A stretch of 64,000 bases of DNA from DATBQN01 sp963755825 (GTDB taxonomy: Bacteria > Acidobacteriota > Thermoanaerobaculia > Multivoradales > UBA5704), in NCBI GenBank assembly GCA_963755825.1, contig CAVWLA010000001.1, forward strand, positions 1,612,001 to 1,676,000, read 5' to 3'. This document shows positions 51,037-59,683 of the stretch, piece after piece (positions within the stretch are counted from its first letter, which is position 1; the number at the start of each line of letters is the position of its first letter). Made by a program: the position numbers and the translations under genes. Under the pieces are notes generated by a model, which did no database searches, had not been told where the DNA came from, and saw only the letters and a program-made list of their open reading frames with translations.

Positions 51037-52974
51037 ATGAACGGACAGAGCGAACGGCTTGGACATCGCATTCTTCTCGGTGGTCTCGGTGGGGACTCGC
51101 ACAGCGTCGGCCTTCACATACTTCAATGGGCGTTCGTCGGCAGCGGCTACCGCGTCGACTTCATCGGCACCCAGAACACGCTGGAAGACTTCACCCGCCG
51201 CGCTCCCGGCTACGACGCGGTGATGATCTCCAACATGGACGGCCATGCCGAGCACTACCTGCGCCAGTTCTCGCCGCCGAAGACCGGCGGCCGGCCGCTC
51301 TGGTACCTCGGCGGCAACCTCACCATCGACGAGGGCGAGGGCTACGAGGAGCAGTTCCGGCGCCAGGGCTTCGACCGCGTCTACGTCAAGTTCGTCGATC
51401 TCGCGACCATCCTCGCCACCCTGTCGCGCGACCTCCTCGGGATCGAGCCCGCCGCCGTCGTCGCCCATCGCACGCCGCTCGCCCGCATCTCGGAGAACGA
51501 ATTCCTCGCCGAGCGCGAGCAGGTGCTCGCCACCTGGGAGACCGGCGCCGCGGCGGCGGATCTCGACGCCAACGCCCGGCTCCTCGCCCGCCAGCCGTCG
51601 TTCCCCGCGCTCCTCGCCGACGCCGACGCCGGCCGCCGGCCGATGGTGATCCAGCCGCGCTCGGGGGTCCCCGGCGCCGCCGAGCAGACCGAGCTCCTCC
51701 GCCGCTTCCGCGACGCCGGCGCGCCCGGCCTCTCGTTCCAGGTCGACTCGCTCACCCGCAACAACCGCTACGCCGACGCGGCGCGCGGCATCGCCGACAG
51801 CGCGCGCACCGGCCGCGCGGTGCTGAACGGCTTCCCGCTCATCAACCATGGCGCCGCGGTGCTCACGAAGATGATCGCCGACGTCGGCGTGCCGATCCAG
51901 GTGCGCCACAGCACGCGCGACACGCGGCTGCTCGCCGAGATCGCCTATGCCGGCGGCGCCACCGGCTTCGAGGGCGGGCCGATCTGCTACAACATTCCGT
52001 ACTACAAGGACTATCCGCTGCGCGAGGCGATCTCCCGCTGGCGCTACGTCGATCGCCTGACCGGCCTCTATGCCGAGCGCCACGGCATCGTCCTCGACCG
52101 CGAGTTCTTCGGCACCCTGACCGCCACCCTCATCCCGCCGGCGATCGCCATCACCACCAATCTCGCCGAGGCGGTGCTCGCCGCCGAGCAGGGCGTGCGC
52201 TGCGTCTCGCTCGCCTATGCCGAGCAGGGCAACCGGGCGCAGGACATCGCCGCCGTCCGCGTCATGGCGGAGGTGACGCGCGAGGTGCTCGCCGGCATGG
52301 GCTACGGCGACGTCGCGGTGCACACCGTCTTCCACCAGTACATGGCGGCCTTCCCGCCGTCTGAAGAGCGCTCGGAGGAGCTGATCTTCTCCTCCGCGGT
52401 GACCGCCGGCATGGCGGGCGCCACCCGCCTCATCACGAAGACGCCGGCCGAGTCGCGCAAGATCCCCACCGTCGAGGACAACCTGCGCGGCATGGAGCTG
52501 GCGCGCCTCGGCGTCGAGGCGGCGCGCGGGCGCGCGCTGCCGGAGGCGGCGGTCGCCCAGGAGGCTCGCCTCCTGCGCCGCGAGGTGCTGGCGATCTGGG
52601 AGAGCCTCCTCGACTGCGGCCGCGGCGATGTCGCGACCGGCGTTATCCGCGGCTTCGACCTCGGGCTGATCGACATCCCCTTCGCCCCCAGCGTCTACAA
52701 CCGCGGCGAGACGCTGACCGCCCGCGACCTCCAGGGGGCGGTGCGCTTCGTGCGCACCGGCAACCTGCGCCTCGCCGCCGACATCGTCGAGCTCCACGCC
52801 GCCAAGATGGAGGAGCGGCGGCGGGCCGAGGGGATCGGACGCGAACGCGACTACCTGATGGTCGAGGCGGACGTGCTGCGGATCGCGCGCGAGCGCTATG
52901 GCGCCTGGCCGCTCGACGCCCGCGAGGTCGATCCGGCGTTCCTCGCCCTCCATGCCGAGCACGCGGTCGCCTGA
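51037..52974 (+). CDS. Single-chain cobalamin-dependent glutamate mutase (GlmS-GlmE fusion)
   Basis: The product is 645 residues from ATG 51037, with AGGAGG 4 nt upstream (an in-frame ATG at 51007 lacks such a site). Residues ~8-135 form the B12-binding S domain with the base-off motif D20-S-H22-S-V-G. Residues ~160-645 form the catalytic E subunit. E312-GGPIC-Y318-NIP-Y322 matches the spacing of Glu171/Tyr177/Tyr181 in the Clostridium cochlearium enzyme, and RHSTRD carries a substrate Arg. It converts L-glutamate to threo-3-methylaspartate. The classical enzyme uses separate S and E chains; here they are fused. It is divergent from the NRPS and directly followed by a racemase, suggesting precursor supply. 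No methylaspartate ammonia-lyase is present. Confidence 0.93.
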   Translation: MNGQSERLGHRILLGGLGGDSHSVGLHILQWAFVGSGYRVDFIGTQNTLEDFTRRAPGYDAVMISNMDGHAEHYLRQFSPPKTGGRPLWYLGGNLTIDEGEGYEEQFRRQGFDRVYVKFVDLATILATLSRDLLGIEPAAVVAHRTPLARISENEFLAEREQVLATWETGAAAADLDANARLLARQPSFPALLADADAGRRPMVIQPRSGVPGAAEQTELLRRFRDAGAPGLSFQVDSLTRNNRYADAARGIADSARTGRAVLNGFPLINHGAAVLTKMIADVGVPIQVRHSTRDTRLLAEIAYAGGATGFEGGPICYNIPYYKDYPLREAISRWRYVDRLTGLYAERHGIVLDREFFGTLTATLIPPAIAITTNLAEAVLAAEQGVRCVSLAYAEQGNRAQDIAAVRVMAEVTREVLAGMGYGDVAVHTVFHQYMAAFPPSEERSEELIFSSAVTAGMAGATRLITKTPAESRKIPTVEDNLRGMELARLGVEAARGRALPEAAVAQEARLLRREVLAIWESLLDCGRGDVATGVIRGFDLGLIDIPFAPSVYNRGETLTARDLQGAVRFVRTGNLRLAADIVELHAAKMEERRRAEGIGRERDYLMVEADVLRIARERYGAWPLDAREVDPAFLALHAEHAVA

Positions 52975-52977
52975 GGC

Positions 52978-53697
52978 ATGACGGCGAGCCCGGCGCCGGG
53001 GCGGGTTCTCGGCATCCTGGGGGGCATGGGTCCGTTCGCCTCGGCCGAGTTCCTCCACACGCTCTACCGGCTGAACATGACGGAGCCTGAGCAGGCGGCG
53101 CCCGCCTGCCTGCTCCTCTCCGACCCCTCGATCCCTGACCGCACGGGCGCCGTCCTCGCCGGCGACACGCGCGAGCTGGCGGCGCGGATCGACGCCTGCC
53201 TCGCCCGCCTCGCGGCCGCCGGCGCCGAGCGCATCGTCATCGCCTGCGTCACGGCGCATGCCGTGCTCGCCGCCATCCCAGAAGCACGGCGGCGCCTCGT
53301 CATCCCGCTCATCGACTTGGCGCTCGCCGAGGTCGCGGGCGGCGGCCGCCCCCACCTTCTGCTGGCGACCGACGGCACGCGGCGAGCGCGCATCTTCGAG
53401 AGCCATCCGCAATGGCGCGACACCGCGTCGCTGCTGCGCTGGCCTGAGGCCGTCGACCAGCGGCGAGTCCACGAATCGGTCTACCGCCTGAAGGCCGGCG
53501 ACCTGGACGACGACAGCCTGTCCTGGCTCGCCGAGCTGCCGACCCGCTATGGAGTCCACGGCCTCCTCTTCGGCTGCACCGAGCTCCACCTCCTCCACCG
53601 CGCCTTCGCCCGCCGCGCCGCCGTGGGCGCGCCGGTGCCGAGCGTCGTCGATCCGCTGTGGATCGCGGCGCGGGACCTCGCAAAGCTGCTGGAGTAG
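52978..53697 (+). CDS. Aspartate/glutamate racemase-family protein
   Basis: The product is 239 residues starting 3 nt after the mutase stop. GILGGMGPFASAEFLHTLY opens the fold, and both catalytic cysteines are present (ERIVIACVTAHAV and LLFGCTELHLL). PLP-independent two-base racemases of this family act on Asp, Glu or related compounds such as hydantoins. Coupling to glutamate mutase suggests action on Glu, methylaspartate or a derivative. It converges with mutS with one base between stops, so it is the last gene of its operon. Confidence 0.88.
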   Translation: MTASPAPGRVLGILGGMGPFASAEFLHTLYRLNMTEPEQAAPACLLLSDPSIPDRTGAVLAGDTRELAARIDACLARLAAAGAERIVIACVTAHAVLAAIPEARRRLVIPLIDLALAEVAGGGRPHLLLATDGTRRARIFESHPQWRDTASLLRWPEAVDQRRVHESVYRLKAGDLDDDSLSWLAELPTRYGVHGLLFGCTELHLLHRAFARRAAVGAPVPSVVDPLWIAARDLAKLLE

Positions 53698-53698
53698 G

Positions 53699-56380
53699 TC
53701 AGCCGCCGAGCCGCGATTTCAGCGTGTGCAGCAGGTTGAGCGCGGCGAGTGGCGACAGCCGGTCGAGGTCGGCGTCGCGCAGGATCTCGGCGACCACCTG
53801 CTCGGGAGGGGTGAAGAGGGCGAGCTGGTCGGGCATGCCTGTCGCCGGCGCGTTGCCGCGGGCGAGGCGCGGCTTGCCGGCCATGTCGTACTCCTGCGAC
53901 TCGAGGTTGGCGAGGATCTCGGAGGCCCGTGCGATCACCGGTTCGGGGATGCCGGCGAGGCGCGCCACGTGGAGGCCGTACGACTTGTCGGCGCTCCCCG
54001 GCACGACGCGGCGGAGGAAGACGATGCGCTCGTCCCACTCCTTGACCGCCATGGTCCGGTTGACCACCCGCGGCAGCAGCGCCGCGAGCTCGGTCAGCTC
54101 GTGGTAGTGGGTGGCGAAGAGGGTGAGCGGCCGCCTCTCCTGATGCAGGAACTCGACGATCGCCCAGGCGAGCGAGAGGCCGTCGAAGGTCGCCGTGCCG
54201 CGCCCCACCTCGTCGAGGATCACCAGGCTCTCGGGGCTCGCGTGGCGCAGGATGTTGGCGGTCTCGATCATCTCGACCATGAAGGTCGACTCGCCGCGCG
54301 CCAGGTCGTCCGAGGCGCCGACGCGGGTGAAGATCCGGTCGACGGCGCCGAGCCGCGCCGCCGCGGCGGGGACGAAGCTGCCCGCCTGCGCCATCAGCAC
54401 GATGAGCGCCACCTGCCGGAGATAGGTCGATTTGCCGCCCATGTTGGGGCCGGTGAGGAGGACGATCTGCGCCTCCGCGGGGTCGAGGTCGGCGTCGTTG
54501 GGCACGAAGCTGTCGCGGCCGGCGAGCTCGACGACCGGGTGCCGCCCCTCGCGGATGTGGAGGCCGCATCCGGGCGGCTCGACCGCCGGCCGCACGTAGC
54601 CGTGGCGCGCCGCCGCCTCGGCGAAGGCGGCCACCGCGTCGGCCGCGGCGAGCGCCGCGGCGAGCGCCGAGAGGCCGGCGACCTCGGCGGCGATGGCGGC
54701 GACCAGGCGCTGGAAGTGCTCTTGCTCGAGCGCCACCTGCCGCCCCTCCGCCTCGAGGATCTGCTCCTCCAGCTCCTTGATCTCCGGCGTCACGTAACGC
54801 TCCGCGTTGACCAGCGTCTGCTTGCGGATGTAGTCGTCGGGGACGCGGTGCCCCTGCGCCCGCGTCACCTCGAGGTAGTAGCCGAAGACGCGGTTGAAGC
54901 GGATCTTGAGCGAGGGGATGCCGGTGCGCTCGCGCTCGCGCGCCTCGAGCGAGAGGATGTGGCGCTTGCTGTCCTTGGCGAGCGAGCGGTAGCGGTCGAG
55001 TTCGGCGTCGATGCCGGCCGCGATGACGCCGCCCTCCTCGAGCGTCGCCGCCGGCATCTCTTCGAGGTGGCTGGCGAGCAGGGCGTGGAGCTTGGCCAGC
55101 GGATCGGCGGCGGCGAGCTCGGCGAGGAGCGGGGCTGGGACGCCGGCGGGCGGCCCCGCGGCGAGCTCGTCGAGGAGGGCGGGGACCGCGGCGAGGCCGT
55201 CGCGGAGCGCCGCCGCTTCGCGCGGGGTGAGCGTCGCCAGGACCGCGCGGCCGAGGAGGCGCTCCGGATCTCCTGTCCTCGCCAGGCCCTCGCGCAGGCG
55301 CTCGCGGCGCGGATGGTCGGCGACGAGTTCGGCGACCGCCTCGTGCCGCCGCGCGATCGCCGCCGGGTCGCGGAGCGGCCGCCGCAGCCAATCGCGGAGC
55401 AGGCGGCCGCCCGGCGGCGAGACGGTGCGGTCGAGGACCGAGAGCAGCGTGCCGCGTCGGCGCCCCTCCCGCGGACCCTCCCGCTGGCTGCGGAAGACCT
55501 CGAGATTGGCGAGGGTGGTGGCGTCGACGATCAAGCGGTCGCCGGGCTCGCGGAGAGCGATCCCCCGCACGTGACCGAGCGCGCTCTTCTGGGTGTCCCG
55601 CGCATAGGCGAGCGCCGCCGCCGCCGCCGCGACCGCCGGCTCGCCGTCGACGAGACCGAAGCCGCGGAGCGTGGTGGTGCCGAACTGCCGCTTGAGCAGC
55701 TCGGCGGCGCGCGCGGGATCGAGCAGCCGGTCGCCGGCGAGCGGCGTGCGCGAGGGGACCTCGCGGTCGAGCCAGTCGCCGATCTCCAGCGGCAGCGCTG
55801 TCGAGGCGGCCTCCGTGCCGGCGGAGAGCGCGCCGGCGTTGGCCGCGAGGATCAGCGCCTCGCGCGGACGGAAGAGCGCGAGATCGGAGAGCGCCTCCTC
55901 CGAGCTCGCCCAGCGGCGGACGAAGAAGCCGCCGGTCGAGACGTCCAGAAAGGCGCCGGCGCCCCCGGCGCCGTTCCAGGTCAGGCTGGCGAGGAGCACC
56001 TCCTCCTTGCCCTCGAGGAGGCCTGGAGTGGAGACGGTCCCCGGCGTCATCACCCGCGTCACCTCGCGCCGAACCAGCCCTTTCGCCTCGGCGGGGTTCT
56101 CGACCTGATCGCAGATGGCGACCTTCAGGCCCGCCTCGAGGAGCTTGCCGATGTAGGCCTCGACCGCGTGATGGGGAACGCCGCACATCGGCGCCTCGTT
56201 CTCGCTCCCTTTCTGGCGCGCGGTGAGCTGCACCTCGAGGATCGGCGCCGCGGTCTTCGCATCCTCGAAGAACATCTCGAAGAAATCCCCCATGCGGTAC
56301 ATGACGATGGCGTCGGGGTGCTGCGCCTTGACCTCCAGGTACTGGCGGAGCATCGGCGTCAACGCGAGCGTGGGCGGCAT
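53699..56380 (-). CDS. mutS: DNA mismatch repair protein MutS
   Basis: The product is 893 residues from ATG 56380 (MPPTLALTPMLRQYLEVKAQ). The mismatch-binding motif is present in the N-terminal domain (GDFFEMFFEDA), followed by connector, core, clamp and ABC ATPase domains. Walker A is LTGPNMGGKST near 645 and Walker B is LVILDEVGRGTATFDG. Length and domain order are those of canonical MutS1, not MutS2. It recognises mismatches and recruits MutL (not in window). The -10-like TATACT on the minus strand at 56395-56390 lies 9 nt before the start; no ribosome site is evident, so the message may be leaderless. Confidence 0.96.
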   Translation of the reverse strand: MPPTLALTPMLRQYLEVKAQHPDAIVMYRMGDFFEMFFEDAKTAAPILEVQLTARQKGSENEAPMCGVPHHAVEAYIGKLLEAGLKVAICDQVENPAEAKGLVRREVTRVMTPGTVSTPGLLEGKEEVLLASLTWNGAGGAGAFLDVSTGGFFVRRWASSEEALSDLALFRPREALILAANAGALSAGTEAASTALPLEIGDWLDREVPSRTPLAGDRLLDPARAAELLKRQFGTTTLRGFGLVDGEPAVAAAAAALAYARDTQKSALGHVRGIALREPGDRLIVDATTLANLEVFRSQREGPREGRRRGTLLSVLDRTVSPPGGRLLRDWLRRPLRDPAAIARRHEAVAELVADHPRRERLREGLARTGDPERLLGRAVLATLTPREAAALRDGLAAVPALLDELAAGPPAGVPAPLLAELAAADPLAKLHALLASHLEEMPAATLEEGGVIAAGIDAELDRYRSLAKDSKRHILSLEARERERTGIPSLKIRFNRVFGYYLEVTRAQGHRVPDDYIRKQTLVNAERYVTPEIKELEEQILEAEGRQVALEQEHFQRLVAAIAAEVAGLSALAAALAAADAVAAFAEAAARHGYVRPAVEPPGCGLHIREGRHPVVELAGRDSFVPNDADLDPAEAQIVLLTGPNMGGKSTYLRQVALIVLMAQAGSFVPAAAARLGAVDRIFTRVGASDDLARGESTFMVEMIETANILRHASPESLVILDEVGRGTATFDGLSLAWAIVEFLHQERRPLTLFATHYHELTELAALLPRVVNRTMAVKEWDERIVFLRRVVPGSADKSYGLHVARLAGIPEPVIARASEILANLESQEYDMAGKPRLARGNAPATGMPDQLALFTPPEQVVAEILRDADLDRLSPLAALNLLHTLKSRLGG

Positions 56381-56389
56381 GGCGGGGAG

Positions 56390-56395
56390 AGTATA
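56390..56395 (-). promoter_or_regulatory. Candidate -10 box of mutS
   Basis: TATACT on the minus strand, 9 nt before the mutS ATG. A second TATACT faces the other way at 56428-56433, giving a compact divergent promoter. Confidence 0.45.
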
Positions 56396-56427
56396 GCCAG
56401 GACGCTCGCCCGGCCGGCGACCCCGCC

Positions 56428-56433
56428 TATACT
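56428..56433 (+). promoter_or_regulatory. Candidate -10 box of tsaB
   Basis: TATACT ends 7 nt before the tsaB ATG at 56441, with no ribosome-binding sequence between. This implies a leaderless transcript. Confidence 0.45.
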
Positions 56434-56440
56434 TCGCCCG

Positions 56441-57151
56441 ATGGCCGCCGCCACCGGACCGATCCTCGTGCTGGACAGCGGCTCGCCGCGGGTGAGCGTC
56501 GCCATCGGCCGCGGCGGGGAGATGCTCGCCGAGCGCTCCGCCGAGGTGGCGCGCTCCTCCACCGCTCTCCTGCGGATGATCGACGAGGTGCTCGCCGAGG
56601 CCCGCCTCCACCCCGCCGACCTCGCCGGCGTGGCGGCCCTCGCCGGACCGGGTTCCTTCACCGGTCTCCGCATCGGCCTCTCGACCGCCCTGGGCCTCCA
56701 TCAAGCCCTGGGCATCGCCGCCACCGCCCTCCCCACCCACGCCGCTCTCGCCGCCCAGGTGCCAGCCGATTCCGAAGAGGTGCCAGCCGATGCTCGGGTG
56801 ATCGCCGTCGTCGATGTCCTCCGAGGCGAATGGGCCGTTCAGATCTTCGAAAATGGGTCATCCGGCCCTCTGGAGATCCTCTCGGAGCCCGCTTTGGCCG
56901 ACCACGCGCGGCGTGGGCGCACCCTCGTCGTCGGCTTCGGCGTGCGGCGACTCTCGGAACTCCCCGAGTGGCGGGACGAGAGCGTCGACCTGATCGAGCC
57001 GATCGGCTTGGCGCCGGCTGCGCTCCGGTTGCTGCCGGGGGACCTTGCCGCATGGGACCCGGCTCACCTGACCTCCCCGATCTACGGTCGCCCGCCAGCC
57101 GTGACCCTTCCCCGCGCCCAACTCTCGACGATCGCCGACCAAACCCACTGA
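56441..57151 (+). CDS. tsaB: tRNA threonylcarbamoyladenosine biosynthesis protein TsaB
   Basis: The product is 236 residues from ATG 56441. It has an ASKHA-fold N-terminal half (ILVLDSGSPRVSVAIG; VAALAGPGSFTGLRIGLSTA) and a weaker C-terminal half ending in a TSPIYGRPP motif. TsaB is the non-catalytic partner of TsaD in making t6A37 on tRNAs that read ANN codons. Between ALAAQ and ARVIAVVDVLRGEW a 12-residue in-frame stretch VPADSEEVPADA comes from two copies of the dispersed repeat (56757-56791). It sits in the loop before the central strand. rimI follows after 2 nt, a common pairing. Confidence 0.92.
   Translation: MAAATGPILVLDSGSPRVSVAIGRGGEMLAERSAEVARSSTALLRMIDEVLAEARLHPADLAGVAALAGPGSFTGLRIGLSTALGLHQALGIAATALPTHAALAAQVPADSEEVPADARVIAVVDVLRGEWAVQIFENGSSGPLEILSEPALADHARRGRTLVVGFGVRRLSELPEWRDESVDLIEPIGLAPAALRLLPGDLAAWDPAHLTSPIYGRPPAVTLPRAQLSTIADQTH
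56757..56791 (-). repeat. Two REP-like repeats in frame inside tsaB
   Basis: AGGTGCCAGCCGATTC (56757-56772) is followed after 5 nt by AGGTGCCAGCCGAT (56778-56791). They read VPADSEEVPADA without breaking the frame. Confidence 0.88.
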
Positions 57152-57153
57152 CC

Positions 57154-57612
57154 GTGCTCTCCGAGGCGTCGCCGCACCTCATCCGCAGAGCGACCGAGGC
57201 CGACATCGCACGCATCGCCTGGCTCGAGCAGGTAGGTTTCCCCGACCCCTGGTCGTTCGAGCTGCTGTCCTATGAGTTGCGGCATCCGCTGTCACTTCTT
57301 CTCGTCGCCGTTCGAGTCGAAGGGGCGCCAGCCGCTGGCTATGCCTCGTTCCGTCAGGGCTCGGATGAAGCCGAGCTGCTCCGCCTGGCGGTGGCTCCTT
57401 CCGATCGCCGTCGCGGTCTCGCGCGGGCGCTCGTCACGGAAGGCCTGCAGCGGTTGGCACCGGCAGGCGTGCGCAGCTGCTTTCTCGAGGTGAGGATGGA
57501 GAACCTCGGTGCCATCACCTTCTATCGGCAAATGGGTTTCAACCAGGTCGGCCTGCGCAGGAGCTACTACCGCGACGGCTCGGACGCGCTTGTCTATGCC
57601 CGCGAGCTCTGA
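57154..57612 (+). CDS. rimI: Ribosomal protein S18-alanine N-acetyltransferase-like GNAT
   Basis: The product is 152 residues from GTG 57154, 2 nt after the tsaB stop. It has a GNAT fold: IRRATEADIARIAWLEQVGFPDPWS at the N-terminus, the acetyl-CoA loop VAPSDRRRGLARALV, LEVRMENLGAITFYRQMGF, and RRSYYRDGSDALVYARE. These are the typical RimI features, including the final YYRDGSDAL segment. It acetylates the N-terminus of ribosomal protein S18 or similar substrates. It is translationally linked to tsaB. Confidence 0.92.
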   Translation: MLSEASPHLIRRATEADIARIAWLEQVGFPDPWSFELLSYELRHPLSLLLVAVRVEGAPAAGYASFRQGSDEAELLRLAVAPSDRRRGLARALVTEGLQRLAPAGVRSCFLEVRMENLGAITFYRQMGFNQVGLRRSYYRDGSDALVYAREL

Positions 57613-57634
57613 GCTCGACGAAAAGGCTGCCCCC

Positions 57635-58564
57635 TCAGGGCGGCGCGCTCCCTCGCTCGACGAACGGCAACGATGGTGGAAATGAGCCGACAGGAAAGCT
57701 CGCGGATCGATCGCCGGAGCGAAGTCTCTCGGCCGCCTCGCGGAATGCAGCAACGAATCGCCGATAGGCATCTTTCAGCTGGCGGCGAACCGCACTGGTG
57801 GAGGCATGAAAGCTCGGCGCCGGCGACCGCTTCGGCCTGGTCGGCGCATGGTGGGGATGCTGCCGAAGGATCGCGCCGACGCCCAGAGGCCGCCTATTCT
57901 TTCGTTCCGCCGCGGCTTCGATCTCGACCTCCTTCACTAGCTCGGCGACACGGCGTCGGATCTCGTCAGGCGGCAGATGCCGCCAGCACGGAAGCGTCGA
58001 GAGCATCAAGCTCTCGGCGGCGGCGAATTGGAGACGAGCTACGCTCTCGCCGCGGCTGCGAGCGGCATATTCCTGAGTGCGATCGAACCAGTAACCGCTG
58101 AGGCTGCCCCCGGTAAGCAGCGCATCGACGCCGTGCACGCCAGGCCAATCCTGAGGCCTGGCAACCAAGCCCTCTTTGCAGCCATGCGAAATGAGGTACC
58201 TCAGGCGGCCGGCCTGCGCGCTCTCCTCTCCGCTCACCAGGATCGATTGATAGCGCCGAGCCCAGAAACGATCTCGCCACCTCGCGAGTCGGCCGGCTTC
58301 CCTGGCGAGATTGGAGTTGAGGAAGCACATGAAGCGGGCCAGACGGTCGGCATCGGGCACGACGAGGAGAAGGTGGAAGTGGTTAGAGAGAAAAACGAGG
58401 CCACAGACCTCGACCGGGTAGAGGCGTTGGGCTCGAGCGAGGACGCCGATCACGATCTCATGGAGCTCCGAGCTGGGCTTCAAGAGAAGTCGGCCTTGAA
58501 TCGTCCGGCAGGTAACTTCGACCAGGGTTTCGCTTTCCGGGATGCATCGTAATCTGCGGGCCAT
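57635..58564 (-). CDS. REP-associated tyrosine transposase (RAYT, Y1/HUH family)
   Basis: The product is 309 residues. It has the HUH nuclease core of the IS200/IS605-related Y1 superfamily: VCGLVFLSNHFHLLLVV with the His62-Phe-His64 pair, and the candidate catalytic Tyr105 in FWARRYQSI. The longer C-terminal half (~170-309) is basic and typical of chromosomal RAYTs rather than IS200 itself. RAYTs are single-copy domesticated transposases thought to move or maintain REP sequences. Two copies of the AGAATCGGCTGGCAC repeat lie 54 and 97 bp beyond its start, a typical RAYT-REP arrangement. Confidence 0.9.
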   Translation of the reverse strand: MARRLRCIPESETLVEVTCRTIQGRLLLKPSSELHEIVIGVLARAQRLYPVEVCGLVFLSNHFHLLLVVPDADRLARFMCFLNSNLAREAGRLARWRDRFWARRYQSILVSGEESAQAGRLRYLISHGCKEGLVARPQDWPGVHGVDALLTGGSLSGYWFDRTQEYAARSRGESVARLQFAAAESLMLSTLPCWRHLPPDEIRRRVAELVKEVEIEAAAERKNRRPLGVGAILRQHPHHAPTRPKRSPAPSFHASTSAVRRQLKDAYRRFVAAFREAAERLRSGDRSASFPVGSFPPSLPFVERGSAPP

Positions 58565-58617
58565 GACGATGAGGACGGAAAGCGGCCGCGCGATCCTGCG
58601 TGCGAACAGTCACCGCC

Positions 58618-58677
58618 AGAATCGGCTGGTACCTCTGAAATGGCTTGCGACGTCGCTTCCAGAATCGGCTGGCACTT
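58618..58677 (+). repeat. Paired REP-like repeats flanking the RAYT gene
   Basis: AGAATCGGCTGGTACCT (58618-58634) and AGAATCGGCTGGCACTT (58661-58677) are direct copies 43 bp apart. Both are followed by CTGAAATGG/CAGAAATGG, so the duplicated unit is longer than the core. They fill the 152-bp gap between RAYT and the lyase gene. Confidence 0.88.
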
Positions 58678-58716
58678 CAGAAATGGCACGTCTGAAGGGG
58701 GCGTCTCACAGACGAG

Positions 58717-59619
58717 TTACAGGCTGGGCCGCGCAGCCAACCGCTCGCTGATGAGCGCCAAGACCGATTCGCGCTCGGCGCCGGCGAGCGGCAGGCGGGG
58801 GGGACGGACCAGCTCGCTGCCCCAACCCACCTCGGCCTGGACCAACTTGATGAGCTGCACGAACTTCGGACCGGTGTCGAGCCGGAGCAAGGGCAGGAAC
58901 CAGTTGTAGAGCAGACGAGCCTCGGCGAGTCGCCCGGTCGCCGCGAGATCGAAGAGGCGCATCGACTCGGCGGGCAGGGCGTTGACCAGGCCGGCGATCC
59001 AGCCCACCGCCCCGGCCTGCACCCCCTCGACGATGAGGTCGTCCACCCCCAGGAAGATCGCCAGGCGATCACCCAGGCGCTCGCGGAGCGCGGTCACCCG
59101 CCGCACGTCGGCGCTCGATTCCTTGACCGCCTCGAGGTTGTCGAGCTCGGCGAGCTCGGCCATCTGCTCGGGCTCGACGTCGGTGCCGTAGGCGATCGGG
59201 TTGTTGTAGAGCATGCAGGAGAGCGGCGTCGCGGTGAGGACGGCGCGGAAGTGCGCCGCGGTCTCGCGCCGGTCGCCGCGATAGACGTAGGGCGGCAGCA
59301 CCATCAGGCCCTGGGCGCCGGCGACCTCGGCGGCGCGCGCCAGCTCGACCGCCTCGGCCGTCGACAGCGCGGAGACCCCGGCCACCAGAGGCACTCGCCC
59401 GGCACATGCGGCGACGGCCGTCGCGAGCACCGTCCGCTTCTCCTCGCCGCCGAGCGTCGCCGCCTCGCCGAGCGAGCCTAGGGCGACGATGCCTTGCGAA
59501 CCCTGCTCGATCAGCCAGCTGACGTGGCGCGCGAGGAGCTCATGGTCGATCGACAGATCGGGCCGGAACGGCGTCGTGATCGCCGGGAAGACGCCCTGCC
59601 AGGCCAGTGACTTCGGCAT
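58717..59619 (-). CDS. DapA/NAL-family lyase, probable 4-hydroxy-1-pyrroline-2-carboxylate deaminase
   Basis: The product is 300 residues from ATG 59619 (MPKSLAWQGVFPAITTPFRP). It has a TIM barrel of the dihydrodipicolinate synthase family: GSLGEAATLGGEEK near the start, LPPYVYRG, the conserved Tyr in MLYNNPIAYG and the Schiff-base Lys166 in AVKESSADVRR. DapA itself is possible, but the divergent neighbours are an aldehyde dehydrogenase, a hydroxyproline epimerase and a hydroxyproline dehydrogenase. The likely reaction is therefore deamination of pyrroline-4-hydroxy-2-carboxylate to 2-oxoglutarate semialdehyde. The function is drawn from context plus family. Confidence 0.87.
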   Translation of the reverse strand: MPKSLAWQGVFPAITTPFRPDLSIDHELLARHVSWLIEQGSQGIVALGSLGEAATLGGEEKRTVLATAVAACAGRVPLVAGVSALSTAEAVELARAAEVAGAQGLMVLPPYVYRGDRRETAAHFRAVLTATPLSCMLYNNPIAYGTDVEPEQMAELAELDNLEAVKESSADVRRVTALRERLGDRLAIFLGVDDLIVEGVQAGAVGWIAGLVNALPAESMRLFDLAATGRLAEARLLYNWFLPLLRLDTGPKFVQLIKLVQAEVGWGSELVRPPRLPLAGAERESVLALISERLAARPSL

Positions 59620-59683
59620 CGTCGTCGCGGCGCTCCTGTCGGCGAGAGGTCGTGGGCCGGGCCCCACAACCCGTCGAGATGGT

